Assembly (NCBI RefSeq): GCF_008065135.1
Contig: NZ_CP042914.1
Span: forward strand, 4,383,404-4,447,403
Source: Roseimaritima ulvae
Lineage (GTDB): Bacteria > Planctomycetota > Planctomycetia > Pirellulales > Pirellulaceae
Direction: 5' to 3'
DNA: 64,000 nt
The notes under the pieces were generated by a model. That model worked only from the letters and a program-made list of their open reading frames with translations, ran no database searches and was not told the DNA's origin. Shown here piece after piece: positions 1 through 9,032 of the stretch; positions within the stretch are counted from its first letter, which is position 1, and every line of letters begins with the position of its first letter. Both the position numbers and the translations under genes were made by a program.

Positions 1-343
1 TACTGGCACCGTCGATTTCCAGCACGTCCACATCTTCACCGGCGTCGATCGACTGGCAGATGTCGCTGTCGTTGTCGGGCGTTGCCGTGGGCCCCTCGGG
101 CGCATTCAGGGCTTTGGCAAAGATCCGGGCCGTACTGGTTTTGCCGACTCCGCGAGCCCCGGTGAACAGGTAGGCGTGGCCCACGCGATTGGTTTCGATG
201 GCGTTTTTGAGCGCCTGACCGACATGCCCCTGGCCCACCAATTCGCCGAAATTTTTCGGACGATAACGCCTCGCGACGACGACGTACTTATCAGACGTGG
301 GCTTATCGGAAGTGGGTTCCTTGGTCGAATCAGATTCAGCCAT
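1..343 (-). CDS. dnaX: DNA polymerase III gamma/tau subunit, N-terminal part (cut by window edge)
   Basis: This is the first 114 codons of the clamp-loader ATPase that loads the sliding clamp during replication. The translated start has a short acidic/Ser-Thr-rich leader, then [19 protein letters not shown], the Walker A region [19 protein letters not shown] (about residues 62-80) and the downstream [12 protein letters not shown]. The ATG is the rc of 341-343. The zinc-binding module that normally follows Walker A has four cysteines; here three of the four positions read Ala, Asp and Ser and only the last Cys (DICQSI) remains, so this copy probably does not bind zinc there. The SRP RNA gene lies directly upstream on the same strand, a neighbourhood also seen in other bacteria. 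Identity is very secure; the C-terminal part is outside the window. Confidence 0.95.
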   Translation of the reverse strand, partial: MAESDSTKEPTSDKPTSDKYVVVARRYRPKNFGELVGQGHVGQALKNAIETNRVGHAYLFTGARGVGKTSTARIFAKALNAPEGPTATPDNDSDICQSIDAGEDVDVLEIDGAS

Positions 344-374
344 AGTGCTCAACGCAGTACAACAAGAATGAATT

Positions 375-480
375 GCCCGCCGGAGGCGACCCCCACACAA
401 AGGTACCCCGCTTATGGCTGCTCCAGTTAAGGCCTGACCAGGTTCACGGCTCCCCATCGCAAGGGCCGCCACCGCCAGGC
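375..480 (-). ncRNA. ffs: Signal recognition particle RNA, small bacterial (4.5S) type
   Basis: Reading the minus strand, the conserved SRP domain IV signature appears at about 418-441: GGTCAGG, then a short apical loop, then GGAGCAGCC. The apex reads UUAACU, in which UAAC fits the URRC tetraloop class instead of GGAA. The flanks form a long helix: the 18 nt at the 5' end (480-463) pair with the 18 nt at the 3' end (392-375) with only two mismatches. The total, about 106 nt, matches 4.5S RNA length. It lies 31 nt upstream of dnaX on the same strand. A TAGAAT hexamer sits at 482-487 on the same strand, close to the 5' end, so the exact transcription start is uncertain. Confidence 0.9.
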
Positions 481-697
481 AATTCTATTTGTCCGCGTCG
501 AAAACCGTCCCCGCGATAGCGGCGGCGAGACCTGTTTGCCACGAACAAGGATTAGATTCTGATACCCCGTCGCCGAACTGTCAACGTGGTAGAGCCGCGA
601 TGGTTTGGACTTGCTGCGATCGGCGGGATTTTCCTAACATCGCCAACAACCGGTTCGCCGTCACCCACCCTCCTCTTGGCTGCAAGGATTACCAGCT

Positions 698-1327
698 ATG
701 ACCGCCTCCGATCAGCGCATCGACCTGGATGCAAACTTGATCGTTCAACACCAGCAAGAATTGGTCGCTCGCTGGCACGAACAAGAAATCAACAACCCTT
801 ACACCGGATTCCTGCAGCTGGTCTGCCAACAGCACGAACACAACTTCCGGTTGTGGCACGAAGAGGACGTAGCCCGCAGTCCCACGGCTACCGATACCCA
901 GATCGCTCAGGTCAAGCGGAATATCGACCGGCTGAACCAACAGCGGAACGATATGATCGAGGTTCTCGACGACGCCATCACCGCGCGACTGCACGCCGCC
1001 GCCGTCGATTGCCCCGCCGACGCCCCAATCAACACCGAAACCGCCGGCAGCACCATCGATCGGTTGTCCATCATGTCGCTGCGGCTGTATCACTACGAAG
1101 AACAATTGCACCGCGCCGACGCCGATGCCGAGCACAAGGCGAAGGTCGCCGAGCGAATCAAAATCTGTCGCCTGCAACACAGCGACTTGACCGCCGCGCT
1201 GGCGATGCTGCTGGACGACTTGTTCGCCGGCCGCAAAATGCATAAGACCTATCGCCAATTCAAAATGTACAACGACCCCTCGCTGAATCCTTCGATTTAT
1301 CAAGCATCCAAACGCATCGCTTGCTAG
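698..1327 (+). CDS. DUF4254 domain-containing protein
   Basis: A 209-residue soluble protein without signal peptide or membrane segment. It resembles the DUF4254 family: mostly alpha-helical, beginning with HQQELVARWHEQEINNPYTGFLQLVCQQHEHNFRLWHEEDVAR, then a paired-helix region and a Tyr/Lys-rich end (KMHKTYRQFKMYNDPSLNPS). Family members are common in planctomycetes and Bacteroidetes, often near glycosyltransferases; the biochemical role is not known. An AAGGA about 9 nt before the ATG fits a ribosome site. Its TAG is followed immediately by the ATG of the HEAT-repeat gene, so the two are almost certainly cotranscribed. A 215-nt stretch before it, up to the SRP RNA, holds no gene that I can see. 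Confidence 0.8.
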   Translation: MTASDQRIDLDANLIVQHQQELVARWHEQEINNPYTGFLQLVCQQHEHNFRLWHEEDVARSPTATDTQIAQVKRNIDRLNQQRNDMIEVLDDAITARLHAAAVDCPADAPINTETAGSTIDRLSIMSLRLYHYEEQLHRADADAEHKAKVAERIKICRLQHSDLTAALAMLLDDLFAGRKMHKTYRQFKMYNDPSLNPSIYQASKRIAC

Positions 1328-2578
1328 ATGGACAATCCTTTTGCGGTTCAATCGCGTCGCCGCCCACCGCTGCGTGCGCTGAAAACATTGCTGGTCGTCG
1401 TGGTCGGCTTGGTCTGTGTGCTGGGGTTCCAGTGGGGCTCGCAGCGTTGGTTGCTGGCCAGTCTGGAACAGGACCTGGACCAGCAACCTCCGGAACAACA
1501 GATCGAACGCCTAGCCCAAATTGCTCAACTGGGCAGCAACGGCCTTCCGGTGTTGGTCGAGTACCTGCAAACGCCCAATGAACGGGTCGCCGAAACCGCG
1601 TTCGAACTGCTTAAGCAGCAACAACAGCAATGGCTGGAGTTGTCCGATGCGGCCGCCGACGCGAATCATCGTCGCCTGGCCGCGGCGTTGACCGAACTGG
1701 GCCCGGAACTGGAACTGCGCCGTGGCGGCTGGGTCGCCATGCTGCTGAAGCAGACCATCGTCGAAACCGTCGAACATCCTTCCAGCGACGCGGCCGTGGC
1801 CTACGACACAGCAACCACGCTGCTGGCCAAGATCTCGGTCAGCGACAATCTAAATGAATCCACACGCCCCGTATCTTCCACAACCCGCGTCGCCCTCCGC
1901 ACCGAACCGCTGCCGGTCGCTCAAACCTCCGCGACTGTCCAACCGCTCCAACCCACCACACAGGACACCGGCGAGGCTTCCTCCAATGCCCAAACGCCGG
2001 CCAACAGTTCCAACGCACCACCCCAGTCAAACCCATTAAATTCCAACGGCGCTGCCTCGGCTCCAGCAAACGCCGCCACGCTACAACCGTTGACCGACCA
2101 GCAAACGGTTCCGCTGCAATCGCCCGGCGTGACTCGCATTCGTGAAAACGCCAGCAATCATCACGTGGTGGTTCCGGTGGAACACCTCTCGGCCGAACCA
2201 TTTGAAGCCTACACGACGCGCAGCGTGATCGCTTGGCTGCGAAGCGTGCAACCTGAATTGCGTGACTCCGCTCATCATGAACTGCGCCGCCGCGGTTTCG
2301 ACGACCAGCAATTGGCCTTGGCTAGCCGCCTGGCCGATCCCGACGTGCGCGTCCGCTTGGGGTTGCTGAACGAGCTTTCGCGGCAAACCGAAATCGAACC
2401 GCGACAGTGGCTGATGTGGTTGGGCGAAGACGCCGAACCGGATGTCCGCCGACGAGCGATCGCGGCAATCGGCACGATGGACGACCCCGCCATCACGCAG
2501 TGGCTTCGCGAGCACCTGGCCGGTGAACGCGATCCGGCGGTCGCCGATCTGGTCCGGCGGATTTTGAGCCAACGCTAG
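1328..2578 (+). CDS. HEAT-repeat membrane-anchored protein
   Basis: A 416-residue protein. Residues about 17-38 (LKTLLVVVVGLVCVLGFQW) form one membrane anchor after a short basic N-terminus. Residues 50-170 hold helical HEAT-like repeats (LAQIAQLGSNGLPVLVEYLQ, ERVAETAFELL). A Ser/Thr/Pro/Asn/Gln-rich linker of about 90 residues follows, then a second repeat block to the C-terminus (ADPDVRVRLGLLNELS, AEPDVRRRAIAAIG, ERDPAVADLVRRILSQR). HEAT repeats are protein-binding scaffolds; no catalytic motif is visible. The start abuts the DUF4254 stop with no gap. The linker is probably extracytoplasmic or a flexible spacer; partner and function are unknown. Confidence 0.75.
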   Translation: MDNPFAVQSRRRPPLRALKTLLVVVVGLVCVLGFQWGSQRWLLASLEQDLDQQPPEQQIERLAQIAQLGSNGLPVLVEYLQTPNERVAETAFELLKQQQQQWLELSDAAADANHRRLAAALTELGPELELRRGGWVAMLLKQTIVETVEHPSSDAAVAYDTATTLLAKISVSDNLNESTRPVSSTTRVALRTEPLPVAQTSATVQPLQPTTQDTGEASSNAQTPANSSNAPPQSNPLNSNGAASAPANAATLQPLTDQQTVPLQSPGVTRIRENASNHHVVVPVEHLSAEPFEAYTTRSVIAWLRSVQPELRDSAHHELRRRGFDDQQLALASRLADPDVRVRLGLLNELSRQTEIEPRQWLMWLGEDAEPDVRRRAIAAIGTMDDPAITQWLREHLAGERDPAVADLVRRILSQR

Positions 2579-2644
2579 GGCCAAAGATATTACTCTCCCT
2601 CTGGGAGAGAAAAAATCTGATTGCTAACGTTTCTGCCGGCGCAA

Positions 2645-2680
2645 GAAAAAACGAGGGACATCGATTGGACGTCCCTCGTT
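2645..2680 (-). terminator. Rho-independent terminator of the Tat oxidoreductase gene
   Basis: On the minus strand a 9-bp stem (ACGAGGGAC with GTCCCTCGT) with a short loop is followed directly by a run of T. It lies about 30 nt past the oxidoreductase stop codon, the expected place and orientation. Confidence 0.85.
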
Positions 2681-2711
2681 CAAGCGTTTCACAAACTGTG
2701 CTCAGCCGAGC

Positions 2712-4136
2712 TTACATTTCCCAGCCGTCGCGGTATTCGCGTTTGACGAATTCGTTCACAGCTTCGACATTCGGGCTGTGCATCGACTTGGCGTCCCATT
2801 CGATCCGCTGGCCTTCGCCGGCACGCATCGCCAGGTTACCGACCAGGATGGTTTCGGTCAGGCGGCCTGCATAACCAAAGTTGGCCATCGTGCCAGGTTC
2901 GTACTCGCCTTTGACGGTCGAGACAAACTCCCATTTCTGGCGTTGGTCACCACCGGCGTTGTAAGGAATCCGCGGCAGCGTCTGCTCGGGCTTCTTGTAG
3001 TCCTCGAAGTCTTCCTTGGGCAACAGGTAGTAGCGAGCGCCGTAATCGTCGGGCGAGAAGACGATACCTTTGCTGCCGATCAGCACCGCACCGCTGGTCT
3101 TGCGACCACCGTCGCGCTGCTGCTGAACGCGTTTTTGGAACGATTCGGGCAACTTCGAAATCACCGATTCATCGGGCAGGTTGCCGCCGTCGTACCAGTT
3201 GAAGGTACAGGGCTGCAGGTTGCCGCGTTTGGGGAATTCGAACTTCAGCGTCGAGCTGCCGGGGTAGGTTTCGCCGGCGAAGATGCCGGGGTTCTTGACG
3301 GCCGTGACCGCCACCGGATCCCACAGTTCCAACGCCATCACGGGCATGTTGGTGGTGTGGCAAGCCATGTCGCCCAGAGCTCCGGTGCCGAAGTCGACCC
3401 AGCCGCGCCAGTTGAACGAGTGGTACACGCCTTTCTTGAAGGGACGCATCGGTGCGGGTCCGATCCAGGCATCCCAGTTCAAGCCTTCCGGGATCTCATC
3501 TTCGCCTTCAGGACGACCGAGGCCTTGAGGCCATACCGGACGGTTGGACCAGATGTGCACTTCGCTGACGTCGCCGATGGCTCCGCTGCGAATCACTTCC
3601 ACGGCTTCGCGAAGTCCGTTTTCCGAGGTGCCCTGGTTGCCCATTTGGGTGACCACGCCCATTTCTTCGGCCGTGTTCCGCATCGCTCGCGCTTCGGCGA
3701 TCGACCAAGTCAGCGGCTTTTGGCAGTACACGTGTTTTTTCATCCGCATAGCTTTAAGAGCTGCGGTGGCGTGCGTGTGGTCGGGCGTGCTGACGGTCAC
3801 GATGTCAACTTTGTCGCCCAGCTGGTCCAACATTTCGCGGAAGTCGGAGTACTGTTTGGCATCGGGGAATTCGCGGCCCTTTTTGGTCAGCGTGCCCTGA
3901 TCGACGTCGCACAGTCCGACGATTTTGACGCCTTGTTCGCCGATGTGACTGCAGTCACTGCTGCCTTTGCCGCCCACGCCGATACAGGCCGCGGTCAAAG
4001 CGTTTTGAGCGGATTCTTGGCCAACGGCCGAGGACAGGCTTTGGCTGCCAACCCACACACCAGCGGTGAGGGCGGCGGACTGCTTCACAAACGATCGACG
4101 CGATGAACCGCGGTTCGATTTTGGCGATGGTGCCAT
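2712..4136 (-). CDS. Gfo/Idh/MocA-family oxidoreductase with Tat signal
   Basis: A 474-residue NAD(P)-dependent oxidoreductase probably exported folded by the Tat system: the N-terminus carries SSRRSFVKQSAALTAGVWVG, a twin-arginine motif plus hydrophobic stretch. The Rossmann fold follows with ACIGVGGKGSSD (about residue 50). The motif after the nucleotide domain reads HVYCQKPLTWS, i.e. QKP in place of the usual EKP. The C-terminal half has the family's substrate-domain features (DMACHTTNMPVMAL, NWYDGG). Planctomycetes carry many such paralogues, thought to act on sugars; the substrate here is unknown. It is a single-gene unit, ended by the terminator at 2645-2680 and divergent from the LRR gene across a gap of about 220 nt in which I see no further gene. 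Confidence 0.88.
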   Translation of the reverse strand: MAPSPKSNRGSSRRSFVKQSAALTAGVWVGSQSLSSAVGQESAQNALTAACIGVGGKGSSDCSHIGEQGVKIVGLCDVDQGTLTKKGREFPDAKQYSDFREMLDQLGDKVDIVTVSTPDHTHATAALKAMRMKKHVYCQKPLTWSIAEARAMRNTAEEMGVVTQMGNQGTSENGLREAVEVIRSGAIGDVSEVHIWSNRPVWPQGLGRPEGEDEIPEGLNWDAWIGPAPMRPFKKGVYHSFNWRGWVDFGTGALGDMACHTTNMPVMALELWDPVAVTAVKNPGIFAGETYPGSSTLKFEFPKRGNLQPCTFNWYDGGNLPDESVISKLPESFQKRVQQQRDGGRKTSGAVLIGSKGIVFSPDDYGARYYLLPKEDFEDYKKPEQTLPRIPYNAGGDQRQKWEFVSTVKGEYEPGTMANFGYAGRLTETILVGNLAMRAGEGQRIEWDAKSMHSPNVEAVNEFVKREYRDGWEM

Positions 4137-4354
4137 GCATAAACTCCGGATGCGAGAAAACTTGAAAGGTGGGAAATTCGTGGGGAGGACACCGGGTGAT
4201 TTCGGTGCTCCGCACTACAATAACAGCTGCGGATACGCCAAACAATCATTTGTGCCCCTCTGGTCGCCCTAAACCCGGGTTTTCGACTAAACTGCCCCTG
4301 CTACCCGCTTCACCCTCCCCCCAATCCCTCGCCATCGCTACGGAGCCTTTTTTC

Positions 4355-5800
4355 GTGAGCAGATCGATCGCCCTGTTAACGCGTTTCCTCTCTTGTCCCC
4401 CGATGTGTGTCCTCGCCGTGCTGGCGACGACCGCGGGATGCCAGGAAAATGTCCGTCTCCCAGCCACCCAAACGACTCAAGCGGAACTGAAAAAAACCCC
4501 CAATCCGGTGACCCCCAAGCCGTACCCGCTGACCTCTGGGTCCGTCGCCCAGCCGGCCGGTAGCTCGACGCCAGCACCCCAGCCGGAACCGCCCAAACCG
4601 GCCGCTCCGGTGCAATCGGCCGACGCCGTCGCCGCCCTGGAAGCCGCCAACTATTCGCTGACCAAGAACGACGACGGGCAAGTTGTTGAATTGAAAATTG
4701 GCACCGATAAAGACGTCAGCGAATCGTTCCAACACTTCAGCGGCGTTCCCCACGTCGAAATCGCTCGCCTGTCCGGCCCCGGAATCAGCGACGAAGGCTT
4801 GTCGGCGCTGCTGGACCTGCCCAACCTGAAACGGCTGGACCTGACCGACGCGGCGATCACCGACGAAGCACTCAAGACGGTTGGCAAGCTGGACAAGCTG
4901 GAAGCCCTGTTCCTCCGCCGAACCGGTATCTCCGACGACGGTCTGGCCTCGCTGACCGACCTGCCCAAGCTTCGCGCGATCGACGTCCGCAACAGCAACA
5001 TCGCCGATGCCGGCCTGGACCACTTGGCCAAAATCAAAACCCTGGCCGACATCCAGCTGGAAAAATCCAAGGTCACCGACGCCGGCATCGCCAAACTGGC
5101 GGATCTTAAGCTGAAGTCGATCAACGTCAACTACTGCACCTCGATCAGCGACAAGTCCTTGAAGCTGTTTGGCACCATGCCCACGCTGGAATCCATCCAA
5201 ATGGACTCCTGCAAAATCAGCGACGAAGGCATGCCGGCCCTGGCCAATCTGCCCAAACTGAAACGCTTGCGAATCCGCGATACCGACGTCACCGGTGAAG
5301 GTTTCAAACACATCGCTAACCTGGACAAACTGGACCGTCTGGAACTGCGTGGCACCTCGATCGATAACGAAGGCGTGGCCATCGTCGCGGCCCTGCCCAA
5401 CGTCACATTCCTGGACATGAGCGAATGTCGCTTGATCGACGCCGAAGGTTTCGTGCCGCTGAAAAAGCTGACCAAACTGCGGTTGCTAGGACTTTGGGAA
5501 ACCAAAATCGATGACGCCGCGATCGCTGAACTGGGCGGCTTGACCGAATTGGAAGACGTCGATCTGAAGTCGACCCCGATCACCGATGCGGCTACCGAAA
5601 CGCTGACCAAATTCACCAAGCTGAAACGCTTGAACGTGGCCGGCACTCAGTTAACCGACGAGAGCATTCGTCAGTTGGCGGCGCTGCCCAACCTGCGGTA
5701 CTTAAACATCGCCAACAACTCCAACATCGGCTTCGATGTGATCGACGAGTTGACCGAAAAGTATGAAGACCTGAACCTGGTCGAATACGAAAGCGGCTGA
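4355..5800 (+). CDS. Leucine-rich-repeat lipoprotein
   Basis: The preferred start is a GTG at 4355, ten nt after a GGAG. It gives a signal peptide ending in LAVLATTAGC, a lipobox-like cleavage site, so the mature protein should be lipid-anchored. An in-frame ATG at 4169 exists but would put about 60 unlikely residues first. After a Pro/Ala-rich spacer come about 13 leucine-rich repeats of about 24 residues of the form LPxLxxLxLxxTxISDxGL, running to the C-terminus. This is the RNI/internalin-like type abundant in planctomycetes, used for protein binding. No enzymatic domain is visible and the ligand is unknown. Product about 481 residues. Confidence 0.82.
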   Translation: MSRSIALLTRFLSCPPMCVLAVLATTAGCQENVRLPATQTTQAELKKTPNPVTPKPYPLTSGSVAQPAGSSTPAPQPEPPKPAAPVQSADAVAALEAANYSLTKNDDGQVVELKIGTDKDVSESFQHFSGVPHVEIARLSGPGISDEGLSALLDLPNLKRLDLTDAAITDEALKTVGKLDKLEALFLRRTGISDDGLASLTDLPKLRAIDVRNSNIADAGLDHLAKIKTLADIQLEKSKVTDAGIAKLADLKLKSINVNYCTSISDKSLKLFGTMPTLESIQMDSCKISDEGMPALANLPKLKRLRIRDTDVTGEGFKHIANLDKLDRLELRGTSIDNEGVAIVAALPNVTFLDMSECRLIDAEGFVPLKKLTKLRLLGLWETKIDDAAIAELGGLTELEDVDLKSTPITDAATETLTKFTKLKRLNVAGTQLTDESIRQLAALPNLRYLNIANNSNIGFDVIDELTEKYEDLNLVEYESG

Positions 5801-5812
5801 TCCGGCGGCGTG

Positions 5813-5831
5813 GGGCGACGAAAAGTCGCCC
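5813..5831. terminator. Hairpin between convergent genes
   Basis: A perfect 7-bp stem (GGGCGAC / GTCGCCC) with a GAAAA loop lies in the 37-nt gap between the converging LRR and BatA-type genes. There is no T-run on either side, so it is a candidate bidirectional terminator only. Confidence 0.4.
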
Positions 5832-5837
5832 AGGCGT

Positions 5838-8051
5838 TTACATCAAACGGCGTGTGTACAGCAACCACTCGGCCGCCAGCAATCCTAAGGCGGCCAGCAG
5901 CAACCATCGCCACAATTCGCCTCGGGCGGCGACTTCGCCACTGCCCTCTTCCGCTCGCAAGATCGCATTCTCGCGAGCTTCATCGATGATCTTGATGCGA
6001 TCGCCGGAGCGGACGCGACTGCCCGCGGCGGCAGGGGCGTCGTTCTTGCGGACGACACCGCTCTCCAACCAAGACTTGATCTGCGGTTCGGTGCCTGCGT
6101 CCAGAGCCAGCATGGCGGCCGCAATCGCATCGCCGTCTTCCGCTTCGGTGACCACGTATTCGGTATCAAATTGCGCCACCGGACCGATCTGCCGGACCGC
6201 GGCTCGCTCCAAACGGCTTTCCTGAACGTCAAACAGGTTGATCGTGAATACGCCCAGCGGCAGCCCCTGCTTTGACAACGAATACATGCCCGGCTGATCG
6301 GTATCAGAGATCGAAACGTGGCCGCCCGGGCTGACGGGCACCGTCAGTTTGCGGCCCGTGGGCGTGGTTAGGTCCACCGTTTTCAAGCGGTTGTCGACGC
6401 GCATCGCCACGGTTTCGCCGGGAGGATACGAGGCGGTCGAGCTGGAATCGACCGCGCCGCCCAAGTGCCGCAAGATGTTCAGCACGAACACCGGCCAGCT
6501 GCGTTGGACCGGCCAGTCGCTGTTGAATACCGATCCCTCCGGCGTGCTCGACAGGATCTCAAATCCGATCACCAAATCCTGGTAGCCGTCGCGTGGCGAG
6601 AGGACCATCATGGGCCCGCTGTCGGCGGTTAACAATTCGACGCTGTTTTTCGGAGGGACCAAGGGCTGGCCTTCCACGATTTGCAGCGAATAAAGTTCCA
6701 AGAACCGCATCACCGGGTGCGTGCGGTCGATATCGATCAACAGCACGGGCGAAGTCAACTCGTCCTGCTGCCAATCGACCGGCGGCAGCGAGCCGATGAA
6801 CACGGTGCTGGAAATCGGCATTTGTTCCGGGGCGCAGCGATCGTAGATGACCAAATCATCTAGTCCCCCCGCGGCCCGTTCCTTATACTTGTCGCTTTCC
6901 AGATACGAGGGCGGCACGGTTTCCAGCAGGCAGACTTTCGCCGCTGCAGGCGTTTGCAGCGCCAACTCCAGCGGTCGGTTTCCAGGCGAAACCAACAGCA
7001 CGGACACCATCCGCATCGGAGCGATTCCCGCGTAGGCCGTATTGTCGATCGGCAAATCATCGCGGATCACCGGCGTGCCGTTTTCGTCCGTCACGTCCAG
7101 CACCAGTTTTAATTCGGCCGCGTCGGCGGTCTGCAGTTTAAACGGGGCCCCAACTTCCTCACCGGCCGGAATATCCAATTCGATGGCGTCCTGAAACTGC
7201 CCGTCCAGATACAGCGTCGCGTTTAAAAGCTGTGGCTCTTTGCCCGTATTGGCGACCCGTGCAAAGGCTTCCACGTCTTCGGGCGTTTCCGGATTTCGCT
7301 GGGCGCTGAACGCCACGATGGCGACGTTGGCGGCGTCTTCGGTGCCCACCGGCACATAGGTCGCTTTCAAATTTTCCAAGTCAAAATTGGTGACGTTGGG
7401 GAACCCGCCGTCGGAGTAAATCAGCAACTCCGCCGGCATCGCATCGGCAACCTGGTAATCCTGCACATCGCCGGCTTCGCTGGTTCGGTTGGGGTTGGCC
7501 AACCCGGCGGCGGCCTTTAACGCGTCGTACAAATTGGTGGGGCGATCGGTCTGCGTGGCCCGCTCCAGTGCTTCGCGGAGCCGGTTGCGGTCGGAGGTGA
7601 ACGACTGCAGCACGTCGGCTCGGTCGTTAAAAGCGATCAGCATGGCCACGTCGGTATCGTCCATGCGGTCGATGCGTTCGCGGATTTTGCGTTTGGCCGC
7701 TTCAAAACGTGAACCGTCTTCGCCCACGTCGGTGGCTCGCATGCTGGCCGAGGTATCAAGCAGCAGCACCAGCCGTTCGTCTTGCTGATCGCTGCTCTGC
7801 CATCCGGGGCGCAGCAGCGCCAGCGCCGCCATCGCGATTACCAATAATTGCAGCAGTAACAATAGGCTGCGCCGCAGCCGTTGCAGCAGGCTGTTGACGT
7901 GCAGGTCCTCGATCGTTCGCGACCACAAAAACGTGCTGGGCACCGTCATCGGTTGCCGCCGCAGTTTCAGGAAGTACAGCAGAATGATGCCCACCGGCAC
8001 CAGACCCAAAACCACCCATTGCCAGGGAAACAAGGCCGGCAGATAGTTCAT
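5838..8051 (-). CDS. BatA/VWA-domain membrane protein
   Basis: A 737-residue protein. The N-terminal BatA-type region carries two membrane segments (residues about 10-27 and 62-80, either side of LKLRRQPMTVPSTFLW). A von Willebrand A domain follows with a MIDAS motif DTSASM at about residue 97 and an Asp-rich second strand. The long middle part is extracytoplasmic and beta-rich. A C-terminal membrane helix (LWRWLLLAALGLLAAEWLLY) closes the protein. In BatA/Bat operons such proteins work with MoxR ATPases and DUF58 proteins in envelope stress or metal-protein maturation. It overlaps the DUF58 gene by 4 nt (ATGA), so translation is coupled; no MoxR ATPase gene is next to it in this window. Confidence 0.85.
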   Translation of the reverse strand: MNYLPALFPWQWVVLGLVPVGIILLYFLKLRRQPMTVPSTFLWSRTIEDLHVNSLLQRLRRSLLLLLQLLVIAMAALALLRPGWQSSDQQDERLVLLLDTSASMRATDVGEDGSRFEAAKRKIRERIDRMDDTDVAMLIAFNDRADVLQSFTSDRNRLREALERATQTDRPTNLYDALKAAAGLANPNRTSEAGDVQDYQVADAMPAELLIYSDGGFPNVTNFDLENLKATYVPVGTEDAANVAIVAFSAQRNPETPEDVEAFARVANTGKEPQLLNATLYLDGQFQDAIELDIPAGEEVGAPFKLQTADAAELKLVLDVTDENGTPVIRDDLPIDNTAYAGIAPMRMVSVLLVSPGNRPLELALQTPAAAKVCLLETVPPSYLESDKYKERAAGGLDDLVIYDRCAPEQMPISSTVFIGSLPPVDWQQDELTSPVLLIDIDRTHPVMRFLELYSLQIVEGQPLVPPKNSVELLTADSGPMMVLSPRDGYQDLVIGFEILSSTPEGSVFNSDWPVQRSWPVFVLNILRHLGGAVDSSSTASYPPGETVAMRVDNRLKTVDLTTPTGRKLTVPVSPGGHVSISDTDQPGMYSLSKQGLPLGVFTINLFDVQESRLERAAVRQIGPVAQFDTEYVVTEAEDGDAIAAAMLALDAGTEPQIKSWLESGVVRKNDAPAAAGSRVRSGDRIKIIDEARENAILRAEEGSGEVAARGELWRWLLLAALGLLAAEWLLYTRRLM

Positions 8052-8935
8052 CTCACGACTCCCCGTTCACGCAGGTACCGCGTCACCAGCTCATCGACCG
8101 GCATATCGGTTCTCGCCAATAAATAGGTGATCGAACGCCGACTGCAGAAAGTGCGAGCGGTGTCGATAAAGGCGGACACTGTTTTTTTGTAGCGTTCCAG
8201 CAGGACGCGATTGATCGTCACTTCGGCTTGATCCCCGTCTTCGCTGTCGACCAGTCGCAGGTCGCCCTGCAGTGGCGGGTCGATTTCCTCGGGCGCGAGC
8301 AAATGCACCACATACACGTCCATGCGGCGGCTCAACAAAATCCGCAACGCCTGTTCGTAACCCTGCTTGTCCAGCAGGTCGGTGATTAAAACGGCAATCC
8401 CCGTACCGGTGTTGCGATGGGAAAAATTCTTCACGCCCTCATACAGAGAACTGTTTTCGCCGGGCTGGATGCTGTCCAGGTATTGCAGCATTCGCCACAA
8501 GTTTGATTTGCCCCGCATCACCGGCGCCCGGTCGCCCTGAGCTCCCAGGGCGGCGATTTTTACCCGGTCAGCACGACACAGGCCGACGTATCCCAGACAA
8601 GCGGCCAATTGTTTGGCCACATGCAGCTTGGTGGGATCGCCAAAGTTCATCGACTCACTGGCATCGATCAGAGCAAAAAAGTGCAGGTCTTCCTCTTCCA
8701 GGAACAGTTTCAGGAACAACTGATCCAGGCGGGCGTAGAGGTTCCAGTCGATCTGCCGCAAATCATCGCCAGCCACGTAATTGCGAAAATCCGCGAACTC
8801 GACACTCTGGCCTTTGCGTTTACTGCGACGCTCGCCCTTCATCCGCCCCCGAAAAACTTGGCGAGAGACCAGTTCCAGTCGCTCCAGTCGAGCGATCAAA
8901 TCGGGCGGCAGAAGATCGGTGGCAACAGCAGGCAT
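8048..8935 (-). CDS. DUF58 domain-containing protein
   Basis: A 295-residue protein of the DUF58 family. It has the conserved block GERRSKRKGQSVEFADFRNYVAGDDLRQIDWNLYARLDQLFLKLFLEEEDLHFFALIDASESM; the last part is a VWA-like MIDAS (DASESM). No membrane segment is evident. DUF58 proteins normally partner MoxR AAA+ ATPases and Bat proteins. Here it is the first gene of a two-gene operon and its stop overlaps the start of the BatA/VWA gene by 4 nt. The region upstream (8936-9169) contains only repeats, so the promoter presumably lies among them. Confidence 0.88.
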   Translation of the reverse strand: MPAVATDLLPPDLIARLERLELVSRQVFRGRMKGERRSKRKGQSVEFADFRNYVAGDDLRQIDWNLYARLDQLFLKLFLEEEDLHFFALIDASESMNFGDPTKLHVAKQLAACLGYVGLCRADRVKIAALGAQGDRAPVMRGKSNLWRMLQYLDSIQPGENSSLYEGVKNFSHRNTGTGIAVLITDLLDKQGYEQALRILLSRRMDVYVVHLLAPEEIDPPLQGDLRLVDSEDGDQAEVTINRVLLERYKKTVSAFIDTARTFCSRRSITYLLARTDMPVDELVTRYLRERGVVR

Positions 8936-9032
8936 AGGGCGACTTTAAGGCGGACGCGGGGCCAGAGGAGCAGGATGCTGACTATCTTACCGGCTGCCGC
9001 AGCGGATTCCCAGTATCGGCAGTAACCGGCGC

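Noticed and set aside
586-1245. 219-codon plus-strand Arg-rich frame over the DUF4254 gene
   Set aside because: It is a frame shadow: very Arg-rich, overlapping the supported gene, with no motif.
2593-2609. Short hairpin after the HEAT gene as a terminator
   Set aside because: The stem is good (CTCTCCC/GGGAGAG) but it is followed by A residues, not T, on the plus strand; it could help from the other side only weakly.
2778-4106. Long open frame (442 codons) on the plus strand over the first oxidoreductase
   Set aside because: It is antisense to a well-supported Tat oxidoreductase; long antisense frames are expected in GC-rich DNA. It shows no recognisable domain.
4376-5311. 311-codon minus-strand frame with repeated Gly/Phe-rich segments
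   Set aside because: It is the shadow of the leucine-rich repeats, so its periodicity comes from the real gene.
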